A stretch of 38,842 nt of DNA from Lachnospiraceae bacterium (GTDB lineage: Bacteria > Bacillota > Clostridia > Lachnospirales > Lachnospiraceae), in contig CAAEMZ010000044.1 in the NCBI GenBank assembly GCA_900757195.1, forward strand, positions 1 to 38,842, written 5' to 3'. The notes under the pieces were generated by a model that did not search any database, was not told the origin of the DNA, and saw only the letters and a program-made list of their open reading frames with translations. The translations under genes and the position numbers were made by a program. Shown in pieces: positions 7,797 to 16,393 of the stretch (position 1 is its first letter; every line of letters starts with the position of its first letter).

Positions 7797-9659
7797 ATGC
7801 AGTTAAACCGTCTGCACATTCGGAACTTTAAATCCATTCGGGATATGGAGATTGAAGACATTGAAAATGTATTGATTCTTGTGGGGAAGAATAATGCGGG
7901 AAAAACGGTTGTTTTAGATGCGCTGAGGCTTCTGGACGATACCTACCGGGTTCAGGAGACGGATTTCAATGGGGATGGGGAGAACATTGAAATTGATGTG
8001 GAACTCAGGCTGGATGGGGAAGATCTGCGCCAGTTCAATGAAGAGAGCGTTGTCAGCAGTTATAAGCGGTATGATTTATGGCTGCGGGAGTTTAAAAACC
8101 GGCTGCCCTCCTACGACGAAGCGCGGGGAATTTTATCTTTTTCGCTGACAGTGAACCGCAGCGGGCAGAAACGCTGCAGTGACGGTATAAAAAAACACAA
8201 TAATTATATTTCTCAGGTTGTTCCGAAGTTTTATTATATTGACAGCATGCGTCACTTTGAGGACATTCAGGAGGACATTTTTCTGTACCAGGAGAATGAA
8301 TGGACGGGACGGCTCAGGGATGACCGCTGCGTCTTTGATTCGGGAAAGGACTGTCGGCGGTGTTTTCACTGCATCGGAAAAATTGAACAGAAAACGCCGG
8401 AAGAATTGAATGTTCTGGAAGCCGCCCGGCTTTTTGAATACAAACTCTATCAGGGAAACTTTAACCGTTTCGCCGAAAGCGTCAACGAAAATTTTCATAA
8501 AAACGGCGGACAGGGTGAGGATATTTATTATTATATGGCGGCAAATATGGCGGATATGTGCCGTGTCCGGGGTGTGGTCCATAACCGGGAGCGGGATGTG
8601 GAGCGGCCCCTTGACCAGATGGGAACCGGCATACGGTGCATCTATATTCTTTCCCTGCTTGAGGCCTATATTCACGGCGGAAAGCGGATTCCGTGTATTA
8701 TTCTGATGGAGGACCCGGAAATCTTTTTGCATCCGAGGCTTCAAAAGGTGGCCGGAGAAATTCTGTACCGTCTTTCAAAGACCAATCAGGTCATTTTTAC
8801 GACCCATTCGCCGAACATGCTTTTTAATTTTACTTCGGGACAGATCCGCCAGATACTTCTGGATGAGTCATGGTATTCTGTTGCCGGAAAACCGGAGGAT
8901 GTGGACCGGATTCTCGATGATCTGGGCTACACAGCCAACGATTTAATGAATGTTAATTTTGTCTTTATCGTGGAAGGAAAGCAGGATAAAAGCCGTCTGC
9001 CGCTGCTGCTGGACAAGTATTACTCCGAAATCATGGATAAGGATGGAAAACCTTCCCGGGTGGCGATCATTACGACAAACAGCTGTACAAATATTAAAAC
9101 CTACGCAAATCTGAAATATATGAACAAGCTGTATCTGAAAGACCAGTTTCTCATGATTCGTGACGGTGACGGCAAAGATCCGGAGATGCTGGCGAACCAG
9201 CTTTGTAAATACTATGACCGGTGCCGGATTACCGATGTGGATAAAATGCCGAAGGTAACCCGGAGAAATGTGCTGATTTTAAAATACTATTCCTTTGAAA
9301 ATTATTTTCTTGATCCGGAAATTATGGTAAAAATAGGAATTTTAGACCGCACAGAGGATTTTTATGATATACTTTTTGATAAGTGGCAGGAATATCTTTA
9401 CCGCCTGAAAAGCGGCAGACATTTTACAGAAATGACAGGGGCGGATATACATGGCCCTGAAGACATTAAACAGCATATGGAGGACTTTAAAATCTATATG
9501 CGCGGCCACAATCTGTACGATATTTTTTATGGCAGATATAAAAAACGGGAACAGGAAATATTAAAAGCCTATATCGAAGCGGCACCGAGGGAAAACTTTA
9601 AGGATATCCTGGATGCCATTGACGCTTTTGTATATTTTGAAAACCGTGTTAAAAAATAA
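7797..9659 (+). CDS. OLD-family ATP-dependent nuclease (AAA ATPase plus TOPRIM)
   Basis: Large protein of 620 residues. The SMC/RecF-type ATPase begins with LHIRNFKSI and Walker A GKNNAGKT (30-37). A signature-like QMGTGIRC lies near 275-281, Walker B IILMEDPE at 301-308, and the switch histidine in TTHSPN at 337. The TOPRIM domain follows with FIVEGKQDK (Glu393) and RDGDGKD (Asp456/Asp458). This order matches OLD nucleases, which cut DNA and sometimes act in phage defence. An unusual insert carries Cys178, Cys186, Cys189 and Cys192. AAGGGGG seven bases upstream favours ATG 7797 over ATG 7791. No helicase or reverse transcriptase partner adjoins, so it is a stand-alone (class 1-like) form. 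Confidence 0.8.
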   Translation: MQLNRLHIRNFKSIRDMEIEDIENVLILVGKNNAGKTVVLDALRLLDDTYRVQETDFNGDGENIEIDVELRLDGEDLRQFNEESVVSSYKRYDLWLREFKNRLPSYDEARGILSFSLTVNRSGQKRCSDGIKKHNNYISQVVPKFYYIDSMRHFEDIQEDIFLYQENEWTGRLRDDRCVFDSGKDCRRCFHCIGKIEQKTPEELNVLEAARLFEYKLYQGNFNRFAESVNENFHKNGGQGEDIYYYMAANMADMCRVRGVVHNRERDVERPLDQMGTGIRCIYILSLLEAYIHGGKRIPCIILMEDPEIFLHPRLQKVAGEILYRLSKTNQVIFTTHSPNMLFNFTSGQIRQILLDESWYSVAGKPEDVDRILDDLGYTANDLMNVNFVFIVEGKQDKSRLPLLLDKYYSEIMDKDGKPSRVAIITTNSCTNIKTYANLKYMNKLYLKDQFLMIRDGDGKDPEMLANQLCKYYDRCRITDVDKMPKVTRRNVLILKYYSFENYFLDPEIMVKIGILDRTEDFYDILFDKWQEYLYRLKSGRHFTEMTGADIHGPEDIKQHMEDFKIYMRGHNLYDIFYGRYKKREQEILKAYIEAAPRENFKDILDAIDAFVYFENRVKK

Positions 9660-9677
9660 AACAGGGAGATAGGAAAA

Positions 9678-11042
9678 ATGAAGTATGAAGCATTAAATCA
9701 GAAAATTCTTGAAATGCAGGAAGAAATTATCGGTGCGGTACAGGAAAGCATCCGCATTGACAGTATTAAGGGGGAAGCGGAGCCGGATGCACCTTACGGA
9801 AGAGGGCCGAAGGCTGCCCTTGACCACGCTCTGGCGCTGGGAAAGAAGCTTGGGTTTAAAACGGGAAATGTGGACAATCGTGTCGGCTGGGTGGAATACG
9901 GCGATGGCGAAGAGATGGTCGGCGTTTTGGGCCATATGGACGTTGTGCCTCTCGGCGAAGGCTGGATTTATCCGGCATTCGGTGCAGAGATTCATGACGG
10001 AAAGCTTTACGGCAGAGGCGTTCTGGATGACAAGGGACCTGTGATTGGTGCCATTTATGCGATGAAAGCCATCCGTGACCTGAATCTTCCGATTGACCGC
10101 CGGATCCGTGTGATGTTTGGTACGGACGAAGAGTGCGGTTCAAGCTGTGTGAAGCATTATATCGAAAAAGGAGAGGAGCTTCCGACGATCGGTTTTACGC
10201 CGGATGCAGAGTATCCGCTGATTTTCTGTGAAAAAGGAACAACCGGTGTGACTCTCGGCGGAAAAGTAAAGGACCGGGGACAGATTCCTGTGATTTCCCT
10301 GGAAGGCGGCATTGCAGCCAATGTCGTGACACCGAAATGCTGTCTTGTTGTTTCCGGTGATCTGCAGGTGGAAGCCGGAGAGGGCATCACCGTCCGAAAA
10401 GAAGATGGAAAGACCGTTGTGGAAGCCATTGGTCTCGGCGCCCATGGCAGTACACCGGCGCTGGGTACGAATGCGGCCGTGCGCCTGTTCCATGCCGTTG
10501 AAAAGAATAACTTCGGCGGTGATTTCCAGCACATGATGGATTTTATATTAAATAAATTAGATACCGAAACCGACGGAAAAAAACTGGGAATATATTATCA
10601 GGACGATGAAACCGGAGAAACTACCGTCAATCTGGGTGTTTTAAACTATGACGGTGAAAATATGTCCTTCACACTGGATATCCGTCATCCGAAAAATGCC
10701 GTTCTGGAGCATGTCAGAGAGCAGGTTTATAAAAATGCGGAAGCATGTGGCCTGGAAGTGGCATTATGCGAGCAGAGACCTGTTTTATATGTACCGAAGG
10801 ACTCTGAACTTGTGCAGAAATTAATGAAGGTTTATAAAGAAGAGACCGGAAGAAATGATGAACCGATGGCAATCGGCGGCGGCACTTATGCGAAGGCTTT
10901 TAAAAACATGGTCGCTTTCGGACCGGTATTTCCGGGAACACCGGAAGTCATTCATCAGCCGAATGAATATGCGGAGATTTCCGAACTGATGAAATCTTTC
11001 CAGATCGCGGCAGCAGCGATGTATGAACTGGCCTGCAAATAA
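9678..11042 (+). CDS. pepV: M20 family dipeptidase PepV
   Basis: Cytoplasmic zinc dipeptidase of 454 residues, normal PepV length. Metal-binding blocks are GHMDVVPLGEGW (first His and Asp), GRGVLDDKGP (bridging Asp) and MFGTDEECGSSC (catalytic and ligand Glu). The C-terminal part has MAIGGGTYAKAF and PVFPGTPEVIHQPNEY, typical of the PepV/Sapep group. It releases amino acids from dipeptides during peptide use. GGGAGAT lies shortly before the ATG. It starts 18 bases after the nuclease gene and may be cotranscribed with it, though a functional link is not suggested. Confidence 0.92.
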   Translation: MKYEALNQKILEMQEEIIGAVQESIRIDSIKGEAEPDAPYGRGPKAALDHALALGKKLGFKTGNVDNRVGWVEYGDGEEMVGVLGHMDVVPLGEGWIYPAFGAEIHDGKLYGRGVLDDKGPVIGAIYAMKAIRDLNLPIDRRIRVMFGTDEECGSSCVKHYIEKGEELPTIGFTPDAEYPLIFCEKGTTGVTLGGKVKDRGQIPVISLEGGIAANVVTPKCCLVVSGDLQVEAGEGITVRKEDGKTVVEAIGLGAHGSTPALGTNAAVRLFHAVEKNNFGGDFQHMMDFILNKLDTETDGKKLGIYYQDDETGETTVNLGVLNYDGENMSFTLDIRHPKNAVLEHVREQVYKNAEACGLEVALCEQRPVLYVPKDSELVQKLMKVYKEETGRNDEPMAIGGGTYAKAFKNMVAFGPVFPGTPEVIHQPNEYAEISELMKSFQIAAAAMYELACK

Positions 11043-11084
11043 ACGCTGTGCAGGAAACGGAATGAATATGGAAGAAGGGAAACG

Positions 11085-11822
11085 ATGAACATCGAATTGG
11101 ATACCCATACCCACACGCTGGCCAGCGGTCATGCCTACAGTACGATCACAGAAATGATCGATGCCGCGGTGGATAAAGGACTGAAGCTTCTGGCGATTAC
11201 GGAACATGCGCCGGCGATGCCCGGAAGCTGTAAAGATTTCTATTTCTACAATTTAAAAATACTGCCGAGATTCCAGAAAGGGCTGGAGATTATGTTTGGT
11301 GTGGAACTGAATGTGATGGATTATGAGGGACGGCTGGACCTGCCGGAAAGATACATCGAATGTACGGATCTGCGGATTGCCAGTCTCCATCCGCCCTGTC
11401 TGAAACCGGGAACGATGGCAGAAAATACGGCGGCAGTACTGGGGGCTATTCACAACCCTTATGTGGATATTCTCGGTCATCCCGACGACGGACGGTATCC
11501 GCTGGATTATGAAAAAATCATCGCGGAGGCAAAAAAATACGGAAAAATCGTGGAACTGAACAATAATTCCATGAGTCCCCTAAATTCCAGAACCAATGCC
11601 AGAGAAAACGACCGGAAGATTCTCAAACTCTGTAAAAAATATGAGGTCCCGGTGGTCATGGGAACGGATGCCCATGTCAGCTTCATGGTGGGGGATCTGG
11701 ATAAGGCGCTGGAAGTGGTCCGGGAGGCTGAGTTTCCGGAGGAATTGCTCATGAATGATTCGGTGGAAAAATTTAAAAGATATCTGGAGGCCGGACGGAA
11801 GATCGGTTTTGGCGTCCATTGA
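11085..11822 (+). CDS. PHP-domain phosphoesterase (YcdX type)
   Basis: Protein of 245 residues of the YcdX-like PHP family, a trinuclear-metal phosphatase fold. The metal motifs are DTHTHTLASGHA at the N-terminus, AITEHAP, FGVELNVM, IASLHPP, ILGHPDD and GTDAHVSFMVG near the C-terminus. The natural substrate is not known; E. coli YcdX acts on phosphate esters and has been tied to swarming. The ATG follows GAAGGGAAACG. It probably shares the pepV transcript, and a bidirectional terminator closes the unit. Confidence 0.88.
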   Translation: MNIELDTHTHTLASGHAYSTITEMIDAAVDKGLKLLAITEHAPAMPGSCKDFYFYNLKILPRFQKGLEIMFGVELNVMDYEGRLDLPERYIECTDLRIASLHPPCLKPGTMAENTAAVLGAIHNPYVDILGHPDDGRYPLDYEKIIAEAKKYGKIVELNNNSMSPLNSRTNARENDRKILKLCKKYEVPVVMGTDAHVSFMVGDLDKALEVVREAEFPEELLMNDSVEKFKRYLEAGRKIGFGVH

Positions 11823-11832
11823 AAACAAAAAG

Positions 11833-11875
11833 AAAGGATATTCTGAAACGGACAGGTTTCGGAATATCCTTTTTT
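11833..11875. terminator. Terminator between the PHP gene and the S1 gene
   Basis: The arms AAAGGATATTCTGAAAC (11833-11849) and GTTTCGGAATATCCTTT (11856-11872) pair with one G-T and a 6-base loop. A T-run follows on the plus strand, and there is a T-rich tract on the minus strand, so it serves both convergent genes. Confidence 0.88.
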
Positions 11876-11900
11876 GAATCGTCTGACGGTCTGCCGGAAA

Positions 11901-12554
11901 TTAATCCAGTTTAATACCGGCAAGCAGAGAACCAAGACTGGTTGCAGCATCACCTTCGGATTTGAAGTTGACAGCTTCTCTTTCATAAGTTTCAGTTTCA
12001 GCATCATCGGTCATCAGAGCTTTCATGCTGAGGCTGAGTTTGCCGTCTTTTTTCTGGATGACTTTAACATTTACAGAGTCTCCGGTGCTGACAACATCTT
12101 CCGGTGTTTTGATGCGTTTCGGGCTCATCTGGGAAATGTGAACCAGGCCGCTTAAACCGTTTTCAAGACGGATAAATGCACCATAGGAAGTGATTTTTTC
12201 AACAGTTCCGGCAAATACGGAACCTACAGATACCGCTTCAATCTGAGCTGCCTTTTCGGCGGCGGCTTTTTCCTGTTCAACAGCGCGGCCGGACAGGACA
12301 AGACGTTTCTGTTCCGGATCGGCTGTGATGATTTTTACATCGACGGTTTTGTTCAGCCATTCGTTTAAATCTTTAACATAGCTGACAGAAAGCTGGGATG
12401 CCGGAATAAATCCGCGGACACCCTGAACATAAGCGATGACGCCGGCATTGACAACGCCTTTGATCTGGACGCTGAGGATGACTTCGTCGTCCATCATCTG
12501 TTCTAATTCTTCCCATGAAATTTTTTCTTCTGTACCATGATTTGTTTCACTCAT
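11901..12554 (-). CDS. S1 RNA-binding domain protein
   Basis: Protein of 217 residues with two S1 OB-folds. The first, about residues 22-92, includes GVVNAGVIAYVQGVRGFIPA. The second, about 108-180, includes GTVEKITSYGAFIRLENGL and GLVHISQM and is the canonical form. Two-S1 proteins like this are common in Clostridia beside ribosomal protein S1 and are thought to bind RNA or ribosomes. The minus-strand RBS GAGGTG lies 6 bases before the ATG. A 12-base gap to the small membrane protein gene upstream suggests one operon. A short alanine/glutamate-rich linker joins the domains. Confidence 0.88.
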   Translation of the reverse strand: MSETNHGTEEKISWEELEQMMDDEVILSVQIKGVVNAGVIAYVQGVRGFIPASQLSVSYVKDLNEWLNKTVDVKIITADPEQKRLVLSGRAVEQEKAAAEKAAQIEAVSVGSVFAGTVEKITSYGAFIRLENGLSGLVHISQMSPKRIKTPEDVVSTGDSVNVKVIQKKDGKLSLSMKALMTDDAETETYEREAVNFKSEGDAATSLGSLLAGIKLD

Positions 12555-12566
12555 AATTTCACCTCA

Positions 12567-12827
12567 TTATTCTTCACAGGTTTCGGCAGTCATTTTGGAA
12601 GAATCCATTTTGACATATTCACGACTGCTGGATGTGTCTTCTTCGGTTTCTTCGGAATCATCGAACATATCATCAAAATCTTCGTCAAGAGCATCATCCC
12701 ATGTGTCATCAAAATTATCTGAAGCCTTTTTGTCGAGAATATCTTTTATGATATAGGCAATACTTCCGATGGCGATGGCAACGGTTACGGTTTTCATAAT
12801 CGCTTTAAAAAATTTACCGATTTTCAT
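12567..12827 (-). CDS. Small membrane-anchored acidic protein, function unknown
   Basis: Protein of 86 residues that I do not recognise. The N-terminus is basic (MKIGKFFKAIMK), followed by a single hydrophobic segment at about residues 11-29. A very acidic tail follows, with repeats of D and E such as DDALDEDFDDMFDDSEETEED. The topology suggests a membrane anchor with a charged domain, perhaps cytoplasmic. AGGAAGGTG lies 6 bases upstream of the ATG on the minus strand, which supports translation. The S1-protein gene follows directly. Confidence 0.75.
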   Translation of the reverse strand: MKIGKFFKAIMKTVTVAIAIGSIAYIIKDILDKKASDNFDDTWDDALDEDFDDMFDDSEETEEDTSSSREYVKMDSSKMTAETCEE

Positions 12828-12944
12828 AAAATCACCTTCCTGTTCTTTTTAATCACATATAGTTAGTATTATATAGTATTTTTGTTAAAAAAGAAAGATA
12901 TTATTTACTTTAGCCGGAAAAATTATTAAAATAGAATACAGAGG

Positions 12945-13403
12945 TCAGAAAATAAAACGCCGGGTTTTAATATAACCCTGATGATTTTCAGAACGCAGAC
13001 GGCAGAAGTCATTCATCTCTTTAATCGTCGGCCCGGTCCGGCCGTTATCATTGTGGCCGATCAGTTTTCCGCCGCCGAGATACATTTCCACATGGCCGAC
13101 GCCAAAAGGGCGGGAAGCGTCCTTTCCCCTGAAAAACAACAGGTCGCCGGGGGCCAGGCAGGCGCGCGGGGGCGTTTCGCTTTCACCGAAATCCACATCC
13201 AGTCCTTTCAGTGACATAATCTGTTCCGGTGTATCCATACCGATATCGATTTTCAGGGTAAACAGGTAGATCCACCATACGAAGGAGGAGCAGTCGCTGT
13301 ATCCTTTATCAACAAGAAGGCGCAGGGGAGTCTGGGTATACTGGTTTTTTTCGCGCAGGAGCAGCGCCTGGCGTACAATGCGGACCTGTTCTTGAGAGAT
13401 CAT
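12945..13403 (-). CDS. NlpC/P60 family peptidase
   Basis: Protein of 152 residues containing little more than an NlpC/P60 cysteine peptidase domain. The catalytic cysteine is in YSDCSSFVWW (Cys38), the histidine in GVGHVEMYLGGG (His104), and His117 in LIGHNDN is the likely third polar residue. The domain normally cuts cell-wall peptide bonds between D-Glu and the diamino acid. No signal peptide or transmembrane segment is seen. It may therefore act in the cytoplasm on recycled muropeptides or small amides. AAAGGAATG lies upstream on the minus strand. The start is only 32 bases from the divergent ydcF start. Confidence 0.85.
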   Translation of the reverse strand: MISQEQVRIVRQALLLREKNQYTQTPLRLLVDKGYSDCSSFVWWIYLFTLKIDIGMDTPEQIMSLKGLDVDFGESETPPRACLAPGDLLFFRGKDASRPFGVGHVEMYLGGGKLIGHNDNGRTGPTIKEMNDFCRLRSENHQGYIKTRRFIF

Positions 13404-13435
13404 AGATTCATTCCTTTCTGACAGATGAGGTGTTT

Positions 13436-14155
13436 ATGAAAATAATTTTAAAAACAGCAGGCTTTTTTCACCTGCTTTATTATGGGCTTATTCTATGCTA
13501 TGCCGGAATCCGGACAACATTCGCGGGATTCTGGCTGGCAGCCGGCAGCGGTCTGATTCTGATGTCCGCCCTGCCGGAGAAATGGCTGTCCTTTTTGAAA
13601 TATCCCCTGGGGGCCGGAACCGCCCTGTTCCTTATTCAGGAATCCCGGATGGTTTCAGGGGCCCGGAAAAAGCCGGAGCCCGGCGCGGATTACGTGATTG
13701 TTCTGGGCGCTCAGGTGAAAGGCCGCAGGCCTTCCCGTTCTCTGATGCGGCGGATTTGTGCGGCAGCAGAATACTACAGGAAAAATCCGGAAACGGAAAT
13801 CATCGCATCCGGCGGCCAGGGACCGGGGGAAGCTGTGACGGAAGCTGCGTGTATCCATGATACACTGGTTTCTATGGGAGTTCCGAAGATGAAGATTCTT
13901 CTTGAAGATCAATCGGTGAGTACCCGGGAAAATCTGCGGTATTCCATGAAATTCGGAGGGAAAGACAAAAGCTATGTCATTGTGACCAATGGTTTTCATC
14001 TTTTCCGGGCGATGGACACGGGAAGAAGCCTTGGTATGAAACATATATCCGGCCTTGCAGCTTCGTCTGAGCCGGTACTTCTTTTGAATTATTATGTCCG
14101 GGAATTTTTTGCATGGATGTATTACAATATTATGAAGTGGAGCGGAAAAATATGA
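13436..14155 (+). CDS. YdcF/SanA-like DUF218 membrane protein
   Basis: Protein of 239 residues. Two or three hydrophobic segments occupy about the first 75 residues, followed by a DUF218 domain. Recognised blocks are DYVIVLGAQVKGRRPSRSL, IIASGGQGPGE, ILLEDQSVSTRENL and YVIVTNGFHLFRAM. Members such as SanA and YdcF are linked to envelope barrier function and may bind S-adenosylmethionine or lipids; the reaction is unclear. ATG 13436 follows GATGAGGTG at 13424-13432 and is preferred to GTG 13430. The stop overlaps the next gene's start (ATGA), showing translational coupling. Confidence 0.85.
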   Translation: MKIILKTAGFFHLLYYGLILCYAGIRTTFAGFWLAAGSGLILMSALPEKWLSFLKYPLGAGTALFLIQESRMVSGARKKPEPGADYVIVLGAQVKGRRPSRSLMRRICAAAEYYRKNPETEIIASGGQGPGEAVTEAACIHDTLVSMGVPKMKILLEDQSVSTRENLRYSMKFGGKDKSYVIVTNGFHLFRAMDTGRSLGMKHISGLAASSEPVLLLNYYVREFFAWMYYNIMKWSGKI

Positions 14156-14898
14156 TTTATTTGACATCGGATATTCATGGGTGTTTTAAAGAATTTAAAA
14201 AAATGTTGGAATATTTGAACTTCGGTCCGGAAGATTATCTTTACATCATCGGTGATGCGGTGGACCGGGGGCCGGAGCCGATTCCTCTTTTTCAGTTCAT
14301 TATGCGGCAGCCGAATATGGAACTTCTTATGGGTAATCACGAGCAGGGATTTTTGTGGAATGTTTATAAAAATGACAGTGTGCTTTCGGATTCGGAGATT
14401 CGTGAATTCTGGCTGTCCCACGGCGGTCAGGAAACATGGATACAGTATATGAAGCTTTCGGAACCGGAGAAGCAGGAGATCATTTCATGGCTGAAAGGAC
14501 TTCCGTTTTATAAAATTGTGGGGAAAAATATACTGTCCCATGCCGGGGTTTTTACAGAAGGTATTGTGTACGATACGCTGGAATCACTGATGGCGCAGCA
14601 GGATTCACAGAAAACGCTGTGGGTTCAGAAGGAATTTTACGGACGGCCGTTGAAATTTAAGGACCCGGAAGTTCGGGTGTTTTTTGGTCATACGTTTTCT
14701 CTGATTATCCGGGATGACCTCGGACAGCCTCTGGATTCCACGGAAATCTGGGATGACGGAAACCGTATCGGACTGGACTGCGGCTATGCCTTCGGCGGCA
14801 AAATGGTCATGTATTGTCTGGATAACGATGTTGTTTATTATCTGAACAGTTCAGGGAAGTTTTACAGTAAAGAAAAAATAGTTCGAAAAAAGACTTGA
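14152..14898 (+). CDS. PPP-type metallophosphatase
   Basis: Protein of 248 residues with all motifs of serine/threonine protein phosphatases of the calcineurin-like fold. In order they are SDIHG, GDAVDRG, GNHE, SHAGV and FGHT. Bacterial members hydrolyse phosphoproteins or dinucleoside polyphosphates (ApaH/PrpA type). The start ATG 14152 overlaps the ydcF stop, with GGAGCGG upstream. Two-gene operons of this kind suggest linked function, but no substrate can be assigned. The asd promoter begins within its last codons. Confidence 0.87.
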   Translation: MIYLTSDIHGCFKEFKKMLEYLNFGPEDYLYIIGDAVDRGPEPIPLFQFIMRQPNMELLMGNHEQGFLWNVYKNDSVLSDSEIREFWLSHGGQETWIQYMKLSEPEKQEIISWLKGLPFYKIVGKNILSHAGVFTEGIVYDTLESLMAQQDSQKTLWVQKEFYGRPLKFKDPEVRVFFGHTFSLIIRDDLGQPLDSTEIWDDGNRIGLDCGYAFGGKMVMYCLDNDVVYYLNSSGKFYSKEKIVRKKT

Positions 14899-14923
14899 TT
14901 TTTCACGCTTTATCGTGTAACAT
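14895..14923 (+). promoter_or_regulatory. Probable asd promoter
   Basis: TTGATT (14895-14900) and TAACAT (14918-14923) are 17 bases apart. The leader of about 85 bases to the asd ATG includes a small hairpin (ACATCT 14958-14963 with AGATGT 14971-14976). No known riboswitch was recognised in it. Confidence 0.45.
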
Positions 14924-15015
14924 TGGTGAAGTACGCACAAATGTTTTTGTAAGACGGACATCTCCCGGGAAGATGTAAAAAGACTTATAAGACTAAACAT
15001 AAAGGAGAAATAACA

Positions 15016-16101
15016 ATGGAACAGAAATTAAAAGTAGGAATTCTTGGAGCAACAGGAATGGTTGGACAGCGATTTATCTCATTACTTGAAAACCATCCAT
15101 GGTATGAGGTTGTTGCAGTTGCAGCAAGTCCGCGTTCAGCCGGAAAAACTTATGAAGAAGCTGTCGGCGGCCGCTGGAAAATGACAACGCCGATGCCGGA
15201 GAAAGTAAAAAACCTGACTGTCATGAATGTCAATGAAGTAGAAAAGGTTGCTTCTGAAGTAGACTTTGTATTCAGTGCCGTTGACATGACAAAAGAAGAA
15301 ATCCGTGCCATCGAAGATGCCTATGCAAAAACAGAGACACCGGTGGTTTCCAATAACAGCGCACATCGCTGGACACCGGATGTACCGATGGTTGTGCCGG
15401 AAATCAATCCGGAACATTTTGCAGTGATCGAATCTCAGAAAAAGCGTCTGGGCACCAAACGCGGTTTTGTTGCCGTAAAACCGAACTGCTCCATTCAGAG
15501 CTATGCGCCGGTGCTGACTGCATGGAAAGAATTTGAGCCGACAGAGGTCGTTGCGACAACCTACCAGGCGATTTCCGGCGCCGGAAAAACCTTCAAGGAC
15601 TGGCCGGAAATGCTCGGAAACGTTATTCCGTATATCGGCGGCGAAGAAGAAAAGAGTGAGCAGGAACCGCTGAGACTCTGGGGAGAAGTCAAAGACGGGG
15701 AAATCGTCAAAGCTTCCAGTCCGGTCATTACAACCCAGTGTATCCGTGTGCCGGTTTTAAACGGCCATACAGCCGCTGTATTTGTCAAATTTGCAAAGAA
15801 GCCGACCAAAGAGGAACTGATTGACCGCATGAGAAATTTTAAAGGTCTGCCTCAGGAACTGAACCTGCCAAGCGCTCCGAAACAGTTCATTCAGTATCTT
15901 GAAGAGGACAATCGTCCGCAGGTAAGTCTGGATGTGGATTATGAAAAGGGCATGGGTGTTTCGGTCGGACGTCTCCGCGAAGATACCGTATATGACTATA
16001 AATTTGTGGGATTATCCCATAATACCATCCGCGGCGCTGCCGGCGGTGCGATTCTCTGTGCAGAACTGCTGACGGCAAAAGGTTATATCCAGGTAAAATA
16101 A
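15016..16101 (+). CDS. asd: Aspartate-semialdehyde dehydrogenase
   Basis: Enzyme of 361 residues that reduces aspartyl phosphate to aspartate semialdehyde with NADPH, the branch point to lysine, threonine and methionine. The N-terminal NADP motif is GILGATGMVGQRF. The catalytic cysteine lies in KPNCSIQSY, and TYQAISGAGK follows. The length and the RWKMTTPMP insert match the archaeal/fungal-type ASADH rather than the E. coli type. AAGGAG lies about 8 bases before the ATG. A terminator at 16131-16169 makes it monocistronic from its own promoter. Confidence 0.93.
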   Translation: MEQKLKVGILGATGMVGQRFISLLENHPWYEVVAVAASPRSAGKTYEEAVGGRWKMTTPMPEKVKNLTVMNVNEVEKVASEVDFVFSAVDMTKEEIRAIEDAYAKTETPVVSNNSAHRWTPDVPMVVPEINPEHFAVIESQKKRLGTKRGFVAVKPNCSIQSYAPVLTAWKEFEPTEVVATTYQAISGAGKTFKDWPEMLGNVIPYIGGEEEKSEQEPLRLWGEVKDGEIVKASSPVITTQCIRVPVLNGHTAAVFVKFAKKPTKEELIDRMRNFKGLPQELNLPSAPKQFIQYLEEDNRPQVSLDVDYEKGMGVSVGRLREDTVYDYKFVGLSHNTIRGAAGGAILCAELLTAKGYIQVK

Positions 16102-16130
16102 TTTTTGATTTTAATTTAACAGAGTTTTTA

Positions 16131-16169
16131 AACCCCTTCCGAGGATATGGGTCCCTGGAAGGGGTTTTT
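16131..16169 (+). terminator. asd: Terminator after asd
   Basis: AACCCCTTCC (16131-16140) pairs with GGAAGGGGTT (16157-16166) over a 16-base loop, and a T-run follows directly. Confidence 0.85.
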
Positions 16170-16224
16170 GCTTTGAAATAAAGGAAATTTGGCGGCTATC
16201 GGCCGAATGAAAGGAAAAACTTTG

Positions 16225-16243
16225 TGAAAACGATAACGTTTAC
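16225..16243 (+). promoter_or_regulatory. cre-like operator upstream of the allose regulator
   Basis: TGAAAACGATAACG (16225-16238) fits the CcpA consensus TGWNANCGNTNWCA at 13 of 14 positions. The overlapping minus-strand reading (ending GTTTAC) fits at 12. It lies about 115-125 bases upstream of the alsR promoter. This is a sequence match only; a different LacI-family protein could use it. Confidence 0.45.
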
Positions 16244-16350
16244 TTATGAAAAAACACGGGAGGGTCTGGAGAGAATGAATCAGACGATGTAAGAAATGCA
16301 CAAAAAAAAGTACGAAATATTGATATGTTTGTAGAATATAAGAAAATCCG

Positions 16351-16379
16351 TTGACAGTCACCGCATGCAGTTATATACT
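16351..16379 (+). promoter_or_regulatory. Promoter of the allose regulator and operon
   Basis: TTGACA (16351-16356) and TATACT (16374-16379) are exactly 17 bases apart. The start point should be near 16386, which rules out translation from the in-frame ATG at 16365. Confidence 0.82.
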
Positions 16380-16393
16380 GAATGTAAAATAGA

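Noticed and set aside
8133..8744. 203-codon minus-strand frame inside the OLD nuclease
   Set aside because: Entirely within a gene with clear ATPase motifs; no RBS or promoter.
14899..15015. Lysine or other riboswitch before asd
   Set aside because: The leader is under 100 bases with only a 6-bp hairpin and lacks the conserved lysine aptamer blocks.
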